Of a stretch of DNA of 64,000 nucleotides, positions 55,641 to 64,000 are shown in pieces (the stretch's first letter is position 1; every line of letters begins with the position of its first letter). A program made the position numbers and the translations under genes. The notes beneath the pieces were generated by a model that was given only the letters and a program-made list of their open reading frames with translations, had not been told where the DNA came from and did not search any database. This DNA is from Demequina activiva (lineage in GTDB: Bacteria > Actinomycetota > Actinomycetes > Actinomycetales > Demequinaceae). The stretch covers positions 248,001-312,000 of the forward strand of contig NZ_BONR01000002.1 in the NCBI RefSeq assembly GCF_016862815.1, written 5' to 3'.

Positions 55641-56237
55641 ATGCTCCGCATCGCACTCACGGGCGGCATCGCCGCAGGCAAGTCGACCGCTTCCGCGCGC
55701 TTCGGGGAGCTGGGCGCGACGGTGGTGGACCATGACATCCTCGCGCGACGCGCGGTGGAGCCCGGCTCCGCCGGTCTCGTGGAGATCGTCCGCGCGTTCG
55801 GCGACCGCGCCGTGCGCGACGGCGCGCTCGACCGAGCGGCGCTGGCGGCCATCGTGTTCCATGACCCCGCGGCGCGTGCGCAGCTCGACGCGATCGTGCA
55901 CCCGTACGTGTTCGCGATGGCTCGGGCGGCGGACAAGCAGGCGCGAGCGGATGGAGCGCAGGTGGTCGTCCACGACATCCCCCTCCTGGTCGAGGCCGGC
56001 GGCGGCGAGGACTACGACCTCGTCGTCACGATCGCCGCGCCCGAGGAGGTGAGGGTTGCGCGAATGGTGGAGTCTCGCGGCATGAGCCGCGACGATGCGC
56101 TCGCCCGGATCCGCTCGCAGGCCAGCGATGCCGAGCGCTCGGCCGCCGCGGACACGGTGCTCGACGGAAGCGGCACGGCCGAGGCGCTGCGCGCCCAGGT
56201 CGACGAGTACTGGCAGGTCCACGTTCCAGCGCACTGA
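55641..56237 (+). CDS. coaE: Dephospho-CoA kinase
   Basis: A 198-residue P-loop kinase for the last step of CoA synthesis. The Walker A is [10 protein letters not shown], with the acidic VVDHDILAR substrate segment, IVHPYV and the lid [16 protein letters not shown]. It is the short single-domain form, without the C-terminal GrpB-like extension seen in mycobacteria. Confidence 0.94.
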   Translation: MLRIALTGGIAAGKSTASARFGELGATVVDHDILARRAVEPGSAGLVEIVRAFGDRAVRDGALDRAALAAIVFHDPAARAQLDAIVHPYVFAMARAADKQARADGAQVVVHDIPLLVEAGGGEDYDLVVTIAAPEEVRVARMVESRGMSRDDALARIRSQASDAERSAAADTVLDGSGTAEALRAQVDEYWQVHVPAH

Positions 56238-56259
56238 CTCGAATGTCGGTGGCTGCGCG

Positions 56260-56265
56260 TAGCGT
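56260..56265 (+). promoter_or_regulatory. Leaderless -10 element for uvrB
   Basis: TAGCGT ends 7 bases before the ATG at 56273. Confidence 0.55.
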
Positions 56266-56272
56266 AGGAGCC

Positions 56273-58336
56273 ATGACAGAGGATCTTCGCCGCTCGGACG
56301 CGCCCTTCGAGGTCATCTCGGAGTACACGCCCTCGGGCGACCAGCCCAAGGCCATCGACGATCTGGCGCGCCGCATCGAGGCGGGGGAGCAGGACGTGGT
56401 GCTCCTGGGCGCGACCGGCACCGGAAAGTCCGCGACCACGGCGTGGCTCGTCGAGCGCCTGCAGCGTCCCACGCTGGTGATGGCCCACAACAAGACGCTC
56501 GCCGCGCAGCTGGCGACCGAGTTCCGCGAGCTGCTGCCCAACAACGCGATCGAGTACTTCGTGTCGTACTACGACTACTACCAGCCGGAGGCGTACGTTC
56601 CGCAGACGGACACCTTCATCGAGAAGGACTCCTCGATCAACGAGGAGGTCGAGCGGCTGCGCTACTCCGCCACGAACTCGCTGCTGACCCGTCGCGACGT
56701 GGTGGTGGTGTCCTCCGTGTCCTGCATCTACGGCCTGGGCACGCCGGAGGAGTACATCCAGGGGATGGTCACGATGGCCGTGGGAGACGTCCTCGACCGC
56801 GACGGTCTGCTGCGGGAGTTCGTGCAGATGCAGTACTCGCGCAACGACCTCGCATTCACCCGCGGGACCTTCCGGGTCCGCGGCGACACCGTCGAGATCA
56901 TCCCCGTCTACGAGGAGCTCGCGATCCGCATCGAGATGTTCGGCGACGAGGTCGAGGCGCTCTACACCCTCCATCCGCTCACGGGCGAGGTGGTCGAGCG
57001 CCGCGAGCAGGTGCACATCTTCCCGGCGTCGCACTATGTGGCGAGCGTGGATCGCATGAACCGCGCGATCGCGACCATCGAGCTTGAGCTCGACGAGCGT
57101 CTCCAGGAGCTCGAGCGACAGAACAAGCTGCTCGAGGCCCAGCGTCTCAAGATGCGCACCACCTTCGATCTGGAGATGATGCGCTCGGTGGGGACATGCT
57201 CGGGAATCGAGAACTACTCGCGCCACATCGAGCAGCGCGCCACCGGGACCCCGCCTCACACGCTGCTCGACTACTTCGCCGACGACTTCCTGCTTGTGAT
57301 CGACGAGTCGCACGTGACCGTGCCCCAGATCGGTGCGATGTACGAGGGCGACGCGTCCCGCAAGCGCACGCTCGTGGAGCACGGCTTCCGCCTGCCCTCG
57401 GCGCTCGACAACCGTCCGCTCAAGTGGGGCGAGTTCCAGGAGCGCGTGGGGCAGACCGTGTACCTGTCGGCGACCCCCGGCCAGTACGAGCTCGAACGAG
57501 CGAACGGGGTGGTCGAGCAGATCATCCGTCCCACCGGACTGGTCGACCCGAAGGTGGTCGTCAAGCCCACCGAAGGGCAGATCGACGATCTCCTGGAGCA
57601 GATCCGTGCCCGGGTGGAACGCGACGAGCGCGTGCTCGTCACGACCCTCACGAAGAAGATGGCGGAGGACCTCACCGAGTTCCTCGCCGAGCGGGACGTC
57701 CAGGTCGAGTACCTGCACTCGGACGTGGACACGCTCCGACGCGTGGAGCTCCTCCGGGAGCTACGCATGGGCCGCTTCGACGTCCTCGTGGGCATCAACC
57801 TCCTGCGCGAGGGTCTCGACCTGCCCGAGGTCTCCCTGGTGTCGATCCTGGACGCGGACAAGGAGGGCTTCCTGCGCTCCGGCACGTCGCTCATCCAGAC
57901 CATCGGTCGCGCAGCGCGCAACGTGTCCGGCGAGGTCCACATGTATGCGGACACCATCACCGACTCGATGGCGTCCGCGATCGACGAGACCAATCGCCGC
58001 CGCGACATCCAGATCGCCTACAACAAGGACAACGGCATCGATCCCACGCCGCTGCGCAAGCGCATCGGCGACATCACCGAGATGCTCGCGCGTGAGGAGG
58101 CGGACACCGCGAAGACGCTCGAGCGTGCCGCCAGGGCGAGTGGGGCAGGCGCCGGCGGCTCCGGCTCGTCACCCATGGCAGGCAGGCCCTCGGACGAGCT
58201 CAGCGAGCTCATCGAGAGCCTGTCGGGGCAGATGCGCGAGGCCGCAGGCGAGCTCAAGTTCGAGCTCGCCGCACGCCTGCGGGACGAGATCGCCGAGCTC
58301 AAGAAGGAGCTGCGGCAGATGCTCGACGCCGGCTGA
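56273..58336 (+). CDS. uvrB: Excinuclease ABC subunit B
   Basis: A 687-residue helicase-fold damage verifier of nucleotide excision repair. Walker A GATGTGKS is near residue 45. The damage-probing beta hairpin [12 protein letters not shown] is near 100, helicase motif II reads VIDESH, and motif VI reads [11 protein letters not shown]-terminal UVR domain (about 640-680) contacts UvrA and UvrC. ATG 56273 fits the promoter; a longer frame from 56243 is less likely. No SOS box is seen upstream. Confidence 0.96.
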   Translation: MTEDLRRSDAPFEVISEYTPSGDQPKAIDDLARRIEAGEQDVVLLGATGTGKSATTAWLVERLQRPTLVMAHNKTLAAQLATEFRELLPNNAIEYFVSYYDYYQPEAYVPQTDTFIEKDSSINEEVERLRYSATNSLLTRRDVVVVSSVSCIYGLGTPEEYIQGMVTMAVGDVLDRDGLLREFVQMQYSRNDLAFTRGTFRVRGDTVEIIPVYEELAIRIEMFGDEVEALYTLHPLTGEVVERREQVHIFPASHYVASVDRMNRAIATIELELDERLQELERQNKLLEAQRLKMRTTFDLEMMRSVGTCSGIENYSRHIEQRATGTPPHTLLDYFADDFLLVIDESHVTVPQIGAMYEGDASRKRTLVEHGFRLPSALDNRPLKWGEFQERVGQTVYLSATPGQYELERANGVVEQIIRPTGLVDPKVVVKPTEGQIDDLLEQIRARVERDERVLVTTLTKKMAEDLTEFLAERDVQVEYLHSDVDTLRRVELLRELRMGRFDVLVGINLLREGLDLPEVSLVSILDADKEGFLRSGTSLIQTIGRAARNVSGEVHMYADTITDSMASAIDETNRRRDIQIAYNKDNGIDPTPLRKRIGDITEMLAREEADTAKTLERAARASGAGAGGSGSSPMAGRPSDELSELIESLSGQMREAAGELKFELAARLRDEIAELKKELRQMLDAG

Positions 58337-58358
58337 CAGGAGGAGCCCCGACGGCGCG

Positions 58359-58364
58359 TACGAT
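58359..58364 (+). promoter_or_regulatory. Leaderless -10 element for the TerC gene
   Basis: TACGAT ends 6 bases before the GTG at 58371. Confidence 0.55.
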
Positions 58365-58370
58365 TGCACG

Positions 58371-59444
58371 GTGACCGACCCCCTCGTCTGGACCGCGACC
58401 ATCGCGTTCATCATCGCCCTGTTCGTCTTCGACTTCGCGGTGGTCATCCGCAAGCCGCACGAGCCCACCTTCCGGGAGTCGGTGGGCTGGTCCGTGTTCT
58501 ACATCGGGATCGCGCTGGTCTTCGGTGTGGTGATGCACTTCTGGCACGCCGACTTCTCGACCACCGAGTACCTCGCGGGCTACATCACGGAGAAGTCGTT
58601 GTCCGTCGACAACCTGTTCGTGTTTCTGGTGATCATGACGCGGTTCGCGGTGCCACCGCAGTACCGCTCACGGGTCCTGCTGGTCGGCATCGCGGTCGCG
58701 CTCGTGCTGCGCGCAGTCTTCATCGCCGCCGGGGCCGCGGCGCTGGATGCCTTCTCGGCGCTCTTCTACGTCTTTGGCGCCTTCCTGATCTACACCGCAT
58801 GGGGGCTCGCGAAGGAGAGCAACGAGGACACCGCGAAGCAGGAGTACGAGGAGGGCCGGATGGTCCGCCTGGTGCGGCGCCTGTACCCGGTCACGGACGG
58901 CTATCGCGAGGGAAGGATCATGGTGCGGGAGGCGGGCCGTCGCATGGTCACCCCCATGCTGCTCGTGATGGTCGCGATCGGCTCGACGGACGTGCTGTTC
59001 GCGCTGGACTCGATCCCTGCCATCTTCGGCCTCACCCAGGATCCCTTCATCGTGTTCACGGCGAACGCGTTCGCTCTGCTGGGACTGCGCCAGCTGTACT
59101 TCCTCGTGCAGGGCCTGCTGCAGCGCCTGGTGTACCTGCACTACGGTCTGGCGGCGATCCTCGCCTTCATCGGCGTCAAGCTCGTGCTGCATGCGCTGCA
59201 CGAGAACAACCTGCCGTTCGTCAACGGGGGCGAGGGGCTGAGCGTGCCCGAGATCTCCACCGCGCTGTCGCTCACGGTCATTCTCGCGATCCTCACGATC
59301 GCGACGGTCGCCAGCCTCCTGGCGACGCGCAACCGTCCCTCCGACGCCCCCGAGGTGGTGCGGGAGCAGGCGGGCGAGGCTCTCGAGGGCTCACCGGAGG
59401 ACGTCGAGCGCCGGGAGCCCGCAGAGCGGGACGACGGCCGCTAG
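58371..59444 (+). CDS. TerC family integral membrane protein
   Basis: A 357-residue protein with about nine transmembrane helices and the TerC/Alx hallmarks GYITEKSLSVDNLFVFLVI and GSTDVLFALDSIPAIFGLTQDPFIVFTANAFALLGLRQLYF, whose acidic residues lie in the membrane. TerC relatives are linked to metal-ion (Mn) export and tellurite resistance. The C-terminal 45 residues are a polar Glu/Arg-rich tail. It lies between uvrB and uvrA, a common actinobacterial position. Confidence 0.9.
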   Translation: MTDPLVWTATIAFIIALFVFDFAVVIRKPHEPTFRESVGWSVFYIGIALVFGVVMHFWHADFSTTEYLAGYITEKSLSVDNLFVFLVIMTRFAVPPQYRSRVLLVGIAVALVLRAVFIAAGAAALDAFSALFYVFGAFLIYTAWGLAKESNEDTAKQEYEEGRMVRLVRRLYPVTDGYREGRIMVREAGRRMVTPMLLVMVAIGSTDVLFALDSIPAIFGLTQDPFIVFTANAFALLGLRQLYFLVQGLLQRLVYLHYGLAAILAFIGVKLVLHALHENNLPFVNGGEGLSVPEISTALSLTVILAILTIATVASLLATRNRPSDAPEVVREQAGEALEGSPEDVERREPAERDDGR

Positions 59445-59475
59445 CGCGGCGGGCGGCGGCGCGACGCCCCCTGCC

Positions 59476-59775
59476 TCACGTCAGACGCGCAGCGAGGCCC
59501 GTGCCGAACAGCGCGGGCCACACGCGGATGCGATGCTCGGGCACCAGTCCCGCGCGCACGAACGGGTCGCCTTCGATGATCGCCTCGACCTCCTCGAGCG
59601 ACGCCGCCTCGCAGACGAGGAGCGCGCCAGGAGCGCCGTCGTCGTCGTAGCGCCCGTAGGCGAGCATCGTGCCCTCGTCGGCCAGCGCGGCAAGGTAGGC
59701 GCGGTGCGCGGGGCGATGCTGGTCGCGTTCGTCGGAGCGGTCGTCGTACGCGTACTCGATGGTGAAGGTGGTCAT
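59476..59775 (-). CDS. YciI-like protein
   Basis: A 99-residue dimeric alpha-beta barrel protein of the YCII-related family. The pattern FTIEYAYDDRSDERDQHRPAHRAYLAALADEGTMLAYGRY...GDPFVRAGL is typical, with the conserved His-Asp pair region. No enzymatic role is established for most members. The ATG at 59775 lies 7 bases after CACGAT (minus strand). It diverges from uvrA, so the SOS box between them could affect both. Confidence 0.8.
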   Translation of the reverse strand: MTTFTIEYAYDDRSDERDQHRPAHRAYLAALADEGTMLAYGRYDDDGAPGALLVCEAASLEEVEAIIEGDPFVRAGLVPEHRIRVWPALFGTGLAARLT

Positions 59776-59782
59776 GGCGACC

Positions 59783-59788
59783 ATCGTG
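59783..59788 (-). promoter_or_regulatory. Candidate leaderless -10 element for the YciI gene
   Basis: CACGAT on the minus strand ends 7 bases before the ATG at 59775; it keeps the second A and last T of the hexamer. Confidence 0.3.
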
Positions 59789-59814
59789 CCAGGCTCGCCG
59801 GGGCGACACGCCGA

Positions 59815-59832
59815 TTCGAACATGCGTTCGAA
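59815..59832. promoter_or_regulatory. LexA (SOS) box upstream of uvrA
   Basis: TTCGAAC-ATGC-GTTCGAA contains a perfect TCGAAC-N4-GTTCGA, the actinobacterial LexA box. It lies 12 bases upstream of the uvrA -10 element, where binding would block transcription. Confidence 0.85.
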
Positions 59833-59844
59833 CACAACTCCGCG

Positions 59845-59850
59845 TAGCAT
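59845..59850 (+). promoter_or_regulatory. Leaderless -10 element for uvrA
   Basis: TAGCAT ends 6 bases before the GTG at 59857. Confidence 0.6.
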
Positions 59851-59856
59851 TGCCGT

Positions 59857-62703
59857 GTGAACGACCAACTTCTGGTGCGCGGAGCGCGCGAGCACAATCT
59901 CAAGGGCGTCGACCTCGACCTGCCCCGAGACTCCCTGATCGTCTTCAGCGGGCTCTCGGGATCGGGCAAGTCCTCCCTCGCCTTCGACACCATCTTCGCG
60001 GAGGGGCAGCGCCGCTACGTCGAGTCGCTGTCCGCCTACGCGCGGCAGTTCCTCGGCCAGATGGACAAGCCGGACGTCGACTTCATCGAAGGGCTGTCGC
60101 CCGCGGTGTCGATCGACCAGAAGTCCACGAACCGCAACCCTCGTTCGACCGTGGGCACCATCACCGAGGTCTACGACTACCTCCGCCTGCTGTATGCCCG
60201 CGTGGGAACGCCGCACTGCCCGGTCTGCGGAGAGCGCATCCAGGCGCAGACGCCGCAGCAGATCGTCGACTCCGTCCTCGCGCTGCCGGAGGGCACGCGC
60301 TACCAGGTGCTCGCACCGGTGGTGCGCGGGCGCAAGGGAGAGTATGCGGACCTGTTCGAGGAGCTGCAGCAGCAAGGCTTCGCCCGCGCTCGCGTGGACG
60401 GCGAGACCGTCCAGCTCACCGATCCGCCTCAGCTCGAGAAGAAGCTCAAGCACACCATCGAGGTGGTGGTGGACCGGCTCGTGGCCCGGGACGGCGTGCG
60501 TCAGCGCCTCACCGACTCCGTCGAGACCGCGCTGCGCATCGCGGACGGACTGGTGCTCATCGACCCCGTCGACGGCGAGCTCGACCAGCGCCGCTACAGC
60601 GAGAAGCGCGCCTGCCCCAACGACCACGTGCTGGCGCTCGAGGAGATCGAGCCGCGCACCTTCTCCTTCAATGCCCCCTACGGCGCGTGCCCGGAGTGCA
60701 CGGGCATCGGCGTGAGGCTCGAGGTCGATCCCGACCTCGTGGTCCCGGATCCGAGCCTGAGCATCAACGAGGGCGCGGTCGCGCCGTGGTCGAGCACGTC
60801 GACCTCCTCCGAGTACTTCGGGCGCCTGCTCGCGGCGCTGTCGCGTGACCTCGGCTTCTCGCTCGACACCGCGTGGGAGGACCTGTCCGAGGACGTCAAG
60901 CAGGCCGTGCTCGTGGGCAAGGACTACGAGGTGCACGTCAAGTTCCGCAACCGGTTCGGGCGCGAGCGGCAGTACACCACTGGCTTCGAGGGCGTGATCT
61001 CCTGGATCGAGCGCCTGCACTCCCAGACCGAGTCCGACTGGTCGCGGGAGAAGTACGAGTCCTACATGCGCGAGGTGCCGTGCCCCGTGTGCGGCGGCGC
61101 CCGCCTCAAGCCCGAGGTGCTCGCCGTGACGATCGGGGGCCGCTCGATCGCTCAGGTGTGCGACCTGTCCATCGCGGACGCGAGGGACTTCCTGCTGACG
61201 GCGGAGCTGGACGAGCGCGGACGTCAGATCGCCGTCCAGGTCCTCAAGGAGATCGACGCCCGGCTGGGCTTCCTGCTCGACGTGGGCCTGGACTACCTGA
61301 CGCTCTCGCGCGCCGCCGGGACGCTCTCGGGCGGCGAGGCGCAGAGGATCCGCCTCGCGACGCAGATCGGCTCCGGCCTCGTGGGCGTGCTGTACGTGCT
61401 CGACGAGCCCAGCATCGGGCTGCACCAGCGCGACAACCGCCGCCTAATCGACACCCTGACCCGTCTGCGGGACCTCGGCAACACGCTGATCGTGGTCGAG
61501 CACGACGAGGACACCATCCGCACGGCCGACTGGGTCGTGGACATCGGTCCCGGCGCCGGCGAGCACGGGGGAGAGGTGGTCCACTCCGGGACATACGAGG
61601 ACCTGCTCGACAACGAGCGCTCGATCACCGGCGCCTATGTGGCCGGGCGTCGCAGCATCGCAGTGCCGGAGTCGCGTCGCCCCATCGACCCCGATCGCGA
61701 GATCACGGTCGTGGGCGCGCGCGAGCACAACCTCCAGGGCATCGACGTGTCCTTCCCGCTGGGAGTCCTCACCGCGGTGACGGGAGTGTCCGGCTCCGGC
61801 AAGTCCACCCTGGTGAACGCGATCCTGTACACGTCGCTCGCCAACACGCTCAACGGCGCGCGCCAGGTGGCTGGCCGGCACACGCGGATCACCGGCACGG
61901 ACCAGCTCGACAAGATCGTGCACGTCGACCAGGGGCCCATCGGGCGCACGCCGCGGTCGAATCCCGCCACCTACACGGGTGTGTGGGACAAGGTCCGCAA
62001 GCTGTTCGCCGAGACGAACGAGGCGAAGGTGCGCGGCTACGGACCCGGCCGGTTCTCCTTCAACGTCAAGGGCGGCAGGTGCGAGTCCTGCTCGGGCGAC
62101 GGCACGCTCAAGATCGAGATGAACTTCCTGCCGGACGTCTACGTGCCGTGCGAGGTCTGCAAGGGCGCCCGGTACAACCGCGAGACGCTCGAGGTGCACT
62201 TCAAGGGCAAGAACGTGGCCGATGTGCTGGACATGCCCATCGAGGAGGCGGCGCACTTCTTCGAGGCGATCCCCGCGATCTCGCGGCACCTGCGGACGCT
62301 GGTGGAGGTGGGGCTGGGCTACGTCCGGCTGGGACAGCCCGCTCCCACCCTGTCCGGCGGCGAGGCTCAGCGCGTCAAGCTCGCGTCCGAGCTGCAGCGG
62401 CGCTCGACCGGCCGCACCATCTACGTGCTCGACGAGCCCACCACGGGACTGCACTTCGAGGACGTTCGCAAGCTCCTCGGCGTGCTCCAGGACCTCGTGG
62501 ACAAGGGCAACACCGTGATCGTGATCGAGCACAACCTCGACGTGATCAAGTCCGCCGACTGGGTCGTGGACATGGGGCCGGAGGGTGGCTCCGGCGGTGG
62601 CCTCGTGGTCGCCGAGGGCACCCCGGAGGAGATCGCGCAGGTCGACGCCAGCCACACCGGCGCGTTCCTCAAGGAGATCCTCGCGGTGCCGTCGCGCGCG
62701 TAG
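59857..62703 (+). CDS. uvrA: Excinuclease ABC subunit A
   Basis: A 948-residue damage-recognition ATPase with two ABC modules. Walker [10 protein letters not shown] (about 31) and GVSGSGKST (about 645), signatures [10 protein letters not shown] and [10 protein letters not shown], and Walker [11 protein letters not shown] and [10 protein letters not shown] are all intact. The first zinc module has CPNDH...CPECTG, and the second CESCSGDG...CEVCKG. It acts with UvrB and UvrC. The GTG start follows an SOS-controlled leaderless promoter; its stop forms part of the uvrC promoter. Confidence 0.97.
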   Translation: MNDQLLVRGAREHNLKGVDLDLPRDSLIVFSGLSGSGKSSLAFDTIFAEGQRRYVESLSAYARQFLGQMDKPDVDFIEGLSPAVSIDQKSTNRNPRSTVGTITEVYDYLRLLYARVGTPHCPVCGERIQAQTPQQIVDSVLALPEGTRYQVLAPVVRGRKGEYADLFEELQQQGFARARVDGETVQLTDPPQLEKKLKHTIEVVVDRLVARDGVRQRLTDSVETALRIADGLVLIDPVDGELDQRRYSEKRACPNDHVLALEEIEPRTFSFNAPYGACPECTGIGVRLEVDPDLVVPDPSLSINEGAVAPWSSTSTSSEYFGRLLAALSRDLGFSLDTAWEDLSEDVKQAVLVGKDYEVHVKFRNRFGRERQYTTGFEGVISWIERLHSQTESDWSREKYESYMREVPCPVCGGARLKPEVLAVTIGGRSIAQVCDLSIADARDFLLTAELDERGRQIAVQVLKEIDARLGFLLDVGLDYLTLSRAAGTLSGGEAQRIRLATQIGSGLVGVLYVLDEPSIGLHQRDNRRLIDTLTRLRDLGNTLIVVEHDEDTIRTADWVVDIGPGAGEHGGEVVHSGTYEDLLDNERSITGAYVAGRRSIAVPESRRPIDPDREITVVGAREHNLQGIDVSFPLGVLTAVTGVSGSGKSTLVNAILYTSLANTLNGARQVAGRHTRITGTDQLDKIVHVDQGPIGRTPRSNPATYTGVWDKVRKLFAETNEAKVRGYGPGRFSFNVKGGRCESCSGDGTLKIEMNFLPDVYVPCEVCKGARYNRETLEVHFKGKNVADVLDMPIEEAAHFFEAIPAISRHLRTLVEVGLGYVRLGQPAPTLSGGEAQRVKLASELQRRSTGRTIYVLDEPTTGLHFEDVRKLLGVLQDLVDKGNTVIVIEHNLDVIKSADWVVDMGPEGGSGGGLVVAEGTPEEIAQVDASHTGAFLKEILAVPSRA

Positions 62704-62706
62704 GCT
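62701..62706 (+). promoter_or_regulatory. Leaderless -10 element for uvrC
   Basis: TAGGCT overlaps the uvrA stop codon and ends 7 bases before the GTG at 62714. Confidence 0.6.
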
Positions 62707-62713
62707 GGCGATC

Positions 62714-64000
62714 GTGACCAACCCCGCGGACTACCGGCCCGCGCCCGGCAGCATCCCCGCCGAGCCCGGCGTGTACCGGTTCCGCGACCCGCACGGCCGC
62801 GTGGTCTACGTGGGCAAGGCCAAGAGCCTGCGCGCGCGACTGTCGAACTACTTCCAGGACCTCAGCAACCTCCACCCTCGCACGCGCATCATGGTGACCA
62901 CCGCAGCCTCGGTGGAGTGGACCGTGGTCCGCAACGAGGTCGAGGCGTTGATCCTCGAGCACACCTGGATCAAGCAGTACGACCCGCGGTTCAACGTGGT
63001 CTTCAAGGACGACAAGTCCTACCCCTACCTCGCGGTGACCATGGGCGAGACGTACCCCCGCATCCAGGTCATGAGGGGTGAGCGCCGCAAGGGCGTGAGG
63101 TACTTCGGCCCGTACGCGCGTGCGTGGCAGATCCGCGACACCGTCGACACGCTGCTGACGGCGCTGCCCGTGCGCACCTGCGCGCCGGGGGTGTTCCGCA
63201 AGGCCGAGCGCCAGGGACGGCCGTGCCTCCTGGGGTACATCGACAAGTGCTCGGCGCCCTGCGTGGGGCGCATCAGCGAGGAGGACCACCGCGCGCTGGC
63301 GGAACGCGTGTGCGCGGTGCTCGGCGGCGACGCCAAGGGCATGATCCGGGACCTCACCCAGTCGATGACCGACGCTGCTGAGCGCGAGGACTTCGAGGCC
63401 GCCGCGCGCGCCCGCGACCGACTGCACGCGCTGCGCGACGTGCTCGACCGCAACGCTGTGGTGCTCGCGCAGGGGACGGATGCGGACATCTTCAGCCTGG
63501 TCGACGACGAGATGGAGGCGGCCGCCCACGTCTTCCACGTGCGTGACGGGCGCATCGCCGGGGAGAGGGGCTGGGTGGTCGACAAGCCCGAGCCGCTCGA
63601 GGTGCCTGGCATGGTCGCCCAGCTGATCCAGGAGGCCTACGGAGCGGTGGAGGGGGTCGACGTGCCACCGGAGGTGCTGGTGCCTGCGGCGCCCGAGGGC
63701 GCGGACGCGCTGCGCGAGTGGCTGCGCGGCGTTCGCGGTGCCGCGGTTGACATTCGTGTCCCCTCGCGGGGGAAGAAGGCGGAGCTTGCCGGAACAGGCC
63801 ACCAGAACGCCCTGCAGGTGCTCGAGCAGCACCGGCTCAAGCGCTCATCGGACCTGTCGACCCGTGCCGCAGCGCTGCAGGAGCTGCAGGAGGCGATCGG
63901 CATGGTCGAGGCCCCGCTGCGCATCGAGTGCTACGACATCTCGCACACCGGCGGCACCAACCAGGTCGGATCCATGGTGGTGTTCGAGGACGCTCTGCCG
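62714..64000 (+). CDS. uvrC: Excinuclease ABC subunit C (3' truncated)
   Basis: The first 429 residues of UvrC, running off the right edge in frame. The N-terminal GIY-YIG nuclease (PAEPGVYRFRDPHGRVVYVGKA), which makes the 3' incision, is complete. The YFGPYARAWQIRDTVD segment, a cysteine group (CAPGVFRKAERQGRPCLLGYIDKCSAPC) and a UVR domain (about 225-260) follow. The frame then enters the RNase H-like endonuclease domain (ECYDISHTGGTNQVGSM); the rest lies outside the window. Translation reads continuously from GTG 62714. Confidence 0.95.
   Translation, partial: MTNPADYRPAPGSIPAEPGVYRFRDPHGRVVYVGKAKSLRARLSNYFQDLSNLHPRTRIMVTTAASVEWTVVRNEVEALILEHTWIKQYDPRFNVVFKDDKSYPYLAVTMGETYPRIQVMRGERRKGVRYFGPYARAWQIRDTVDTLLTALPVRTCAPGVFRKAERQGRPCLLGYIDKCSAPCVGRISEEDHRALAERVCAVLGGDAKGMIRDLTQSMTDAAEREDFEAAARARDRLHALRDVLDRNAVVLAQGTDADIFSLVDDEMEAAAHVFHVRDGRIAGERGWVVDKPEPLEVPGMVAQLIQEAYGAVEGVDVPPEVLVPAAPEGADALREWLRGVRGAAVDIRVPSRGKKAELAGTGHQNALQVLEQHRLKRSSDLSTRAAALQELQEAIGMVEAPLRIECYDISHTGGTNQVGSMVVFEDALP

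Overview
This window comes from a high-GC actinomycete chromosome (Actinomycetota, most like Micrococcales). The evidence is a Pup-ligation cassette, DnaE2/ImuB, an ANTAR response regulator, DUF5703 and HGxxPAAW small proteins, and gene orders shared with mycobacteria (RecB-like nuclease, TrmI, ARC, Dop, Pup; and hisF-hisI-trp-lgt-pyk-ANTAR regulator-polA-rpsA-coaE-uvrB-uvrA). A genus cannot be fixed from the sequence alone. I see no phage, transposon, CRISPR array or plasmid function. Both ends cut a gene: imuB at the left and uvrC at the right.

Layout. 1-4650: the end of imuB and all of dnaE2 (mutagenic translesion synthesis). 4750-10850: tRNA-Leu(GAG), a 48-residue GPGG membrane protein, an M20 peptidase, two small conserved proteins, an aldo/keto reductase, UppP (cell-wall lipid carrier recycling), a PAC2 protein and a HAD phosphatase. 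10900-14090 (minus): an overlapping operon of a RecB-like nuclease, an aldo/keto reductase and a GH1 beta-glucosidase. 14160-21950: an M50 protease, TrmI, then ARC ATPase, Dop, Pup, PafA and an FKBP lipoprotein. No prcB or prcA lies in this cassette, and ARC lacks the C-terminal proteasome-docking tail. 21950-33410: hisF, a heterodimeric ABC exporter, hisI, trpE, three small membrane proteins, trpC, trpB, trpA and lgt, mostly joined by 1-4 base overlaps. 33530-41000: gltB, gltD (glutamate synthase) and pyk. 41070-48330: mgsA, an unusual tRNA with anticodon CAA, an ANTAR regulator and a branched-chain amino-acid ABC system (livK convergent with livHMGF). 47910-59450: thioesterase, polA, pfkA, a CDP-glycerol pair, rpsA, coaE, uvrB and a TerC protein. 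59476-64000: a YciI-like protein, uvrA behind an SOS box, and uvrC.

How the genes work together. Three themes dominate: DNA repair and mutagenesis (imuB, dnaE2, polA, uvrB, uvrA, uvrC, RecB-like nuclease), amino-acid and nitrogen metabolism (his, trp, glt, liv), and central carbon metabolism (pfkA, pyk, mgsA). A striking shared property is promoter architecture. Nearly twenty start codons sit 6-7 bases after a TANNNT -10 hexamer, which predicts leaderless mRNAs. One such promoter drives a six-codon reading frame coupled to trpC, and one symmetric TA core appears to fire in both directions.

The most unusual points are: a pupylation system with no visible proteasome, whose PafA frame has no ATG, GTG or TTG before its ATP-binding motif; a class I tRNA body carrying a Leu(CAA) anticodon; and tandem hairpins in the livK leader beside the ANTAR regulator gene.
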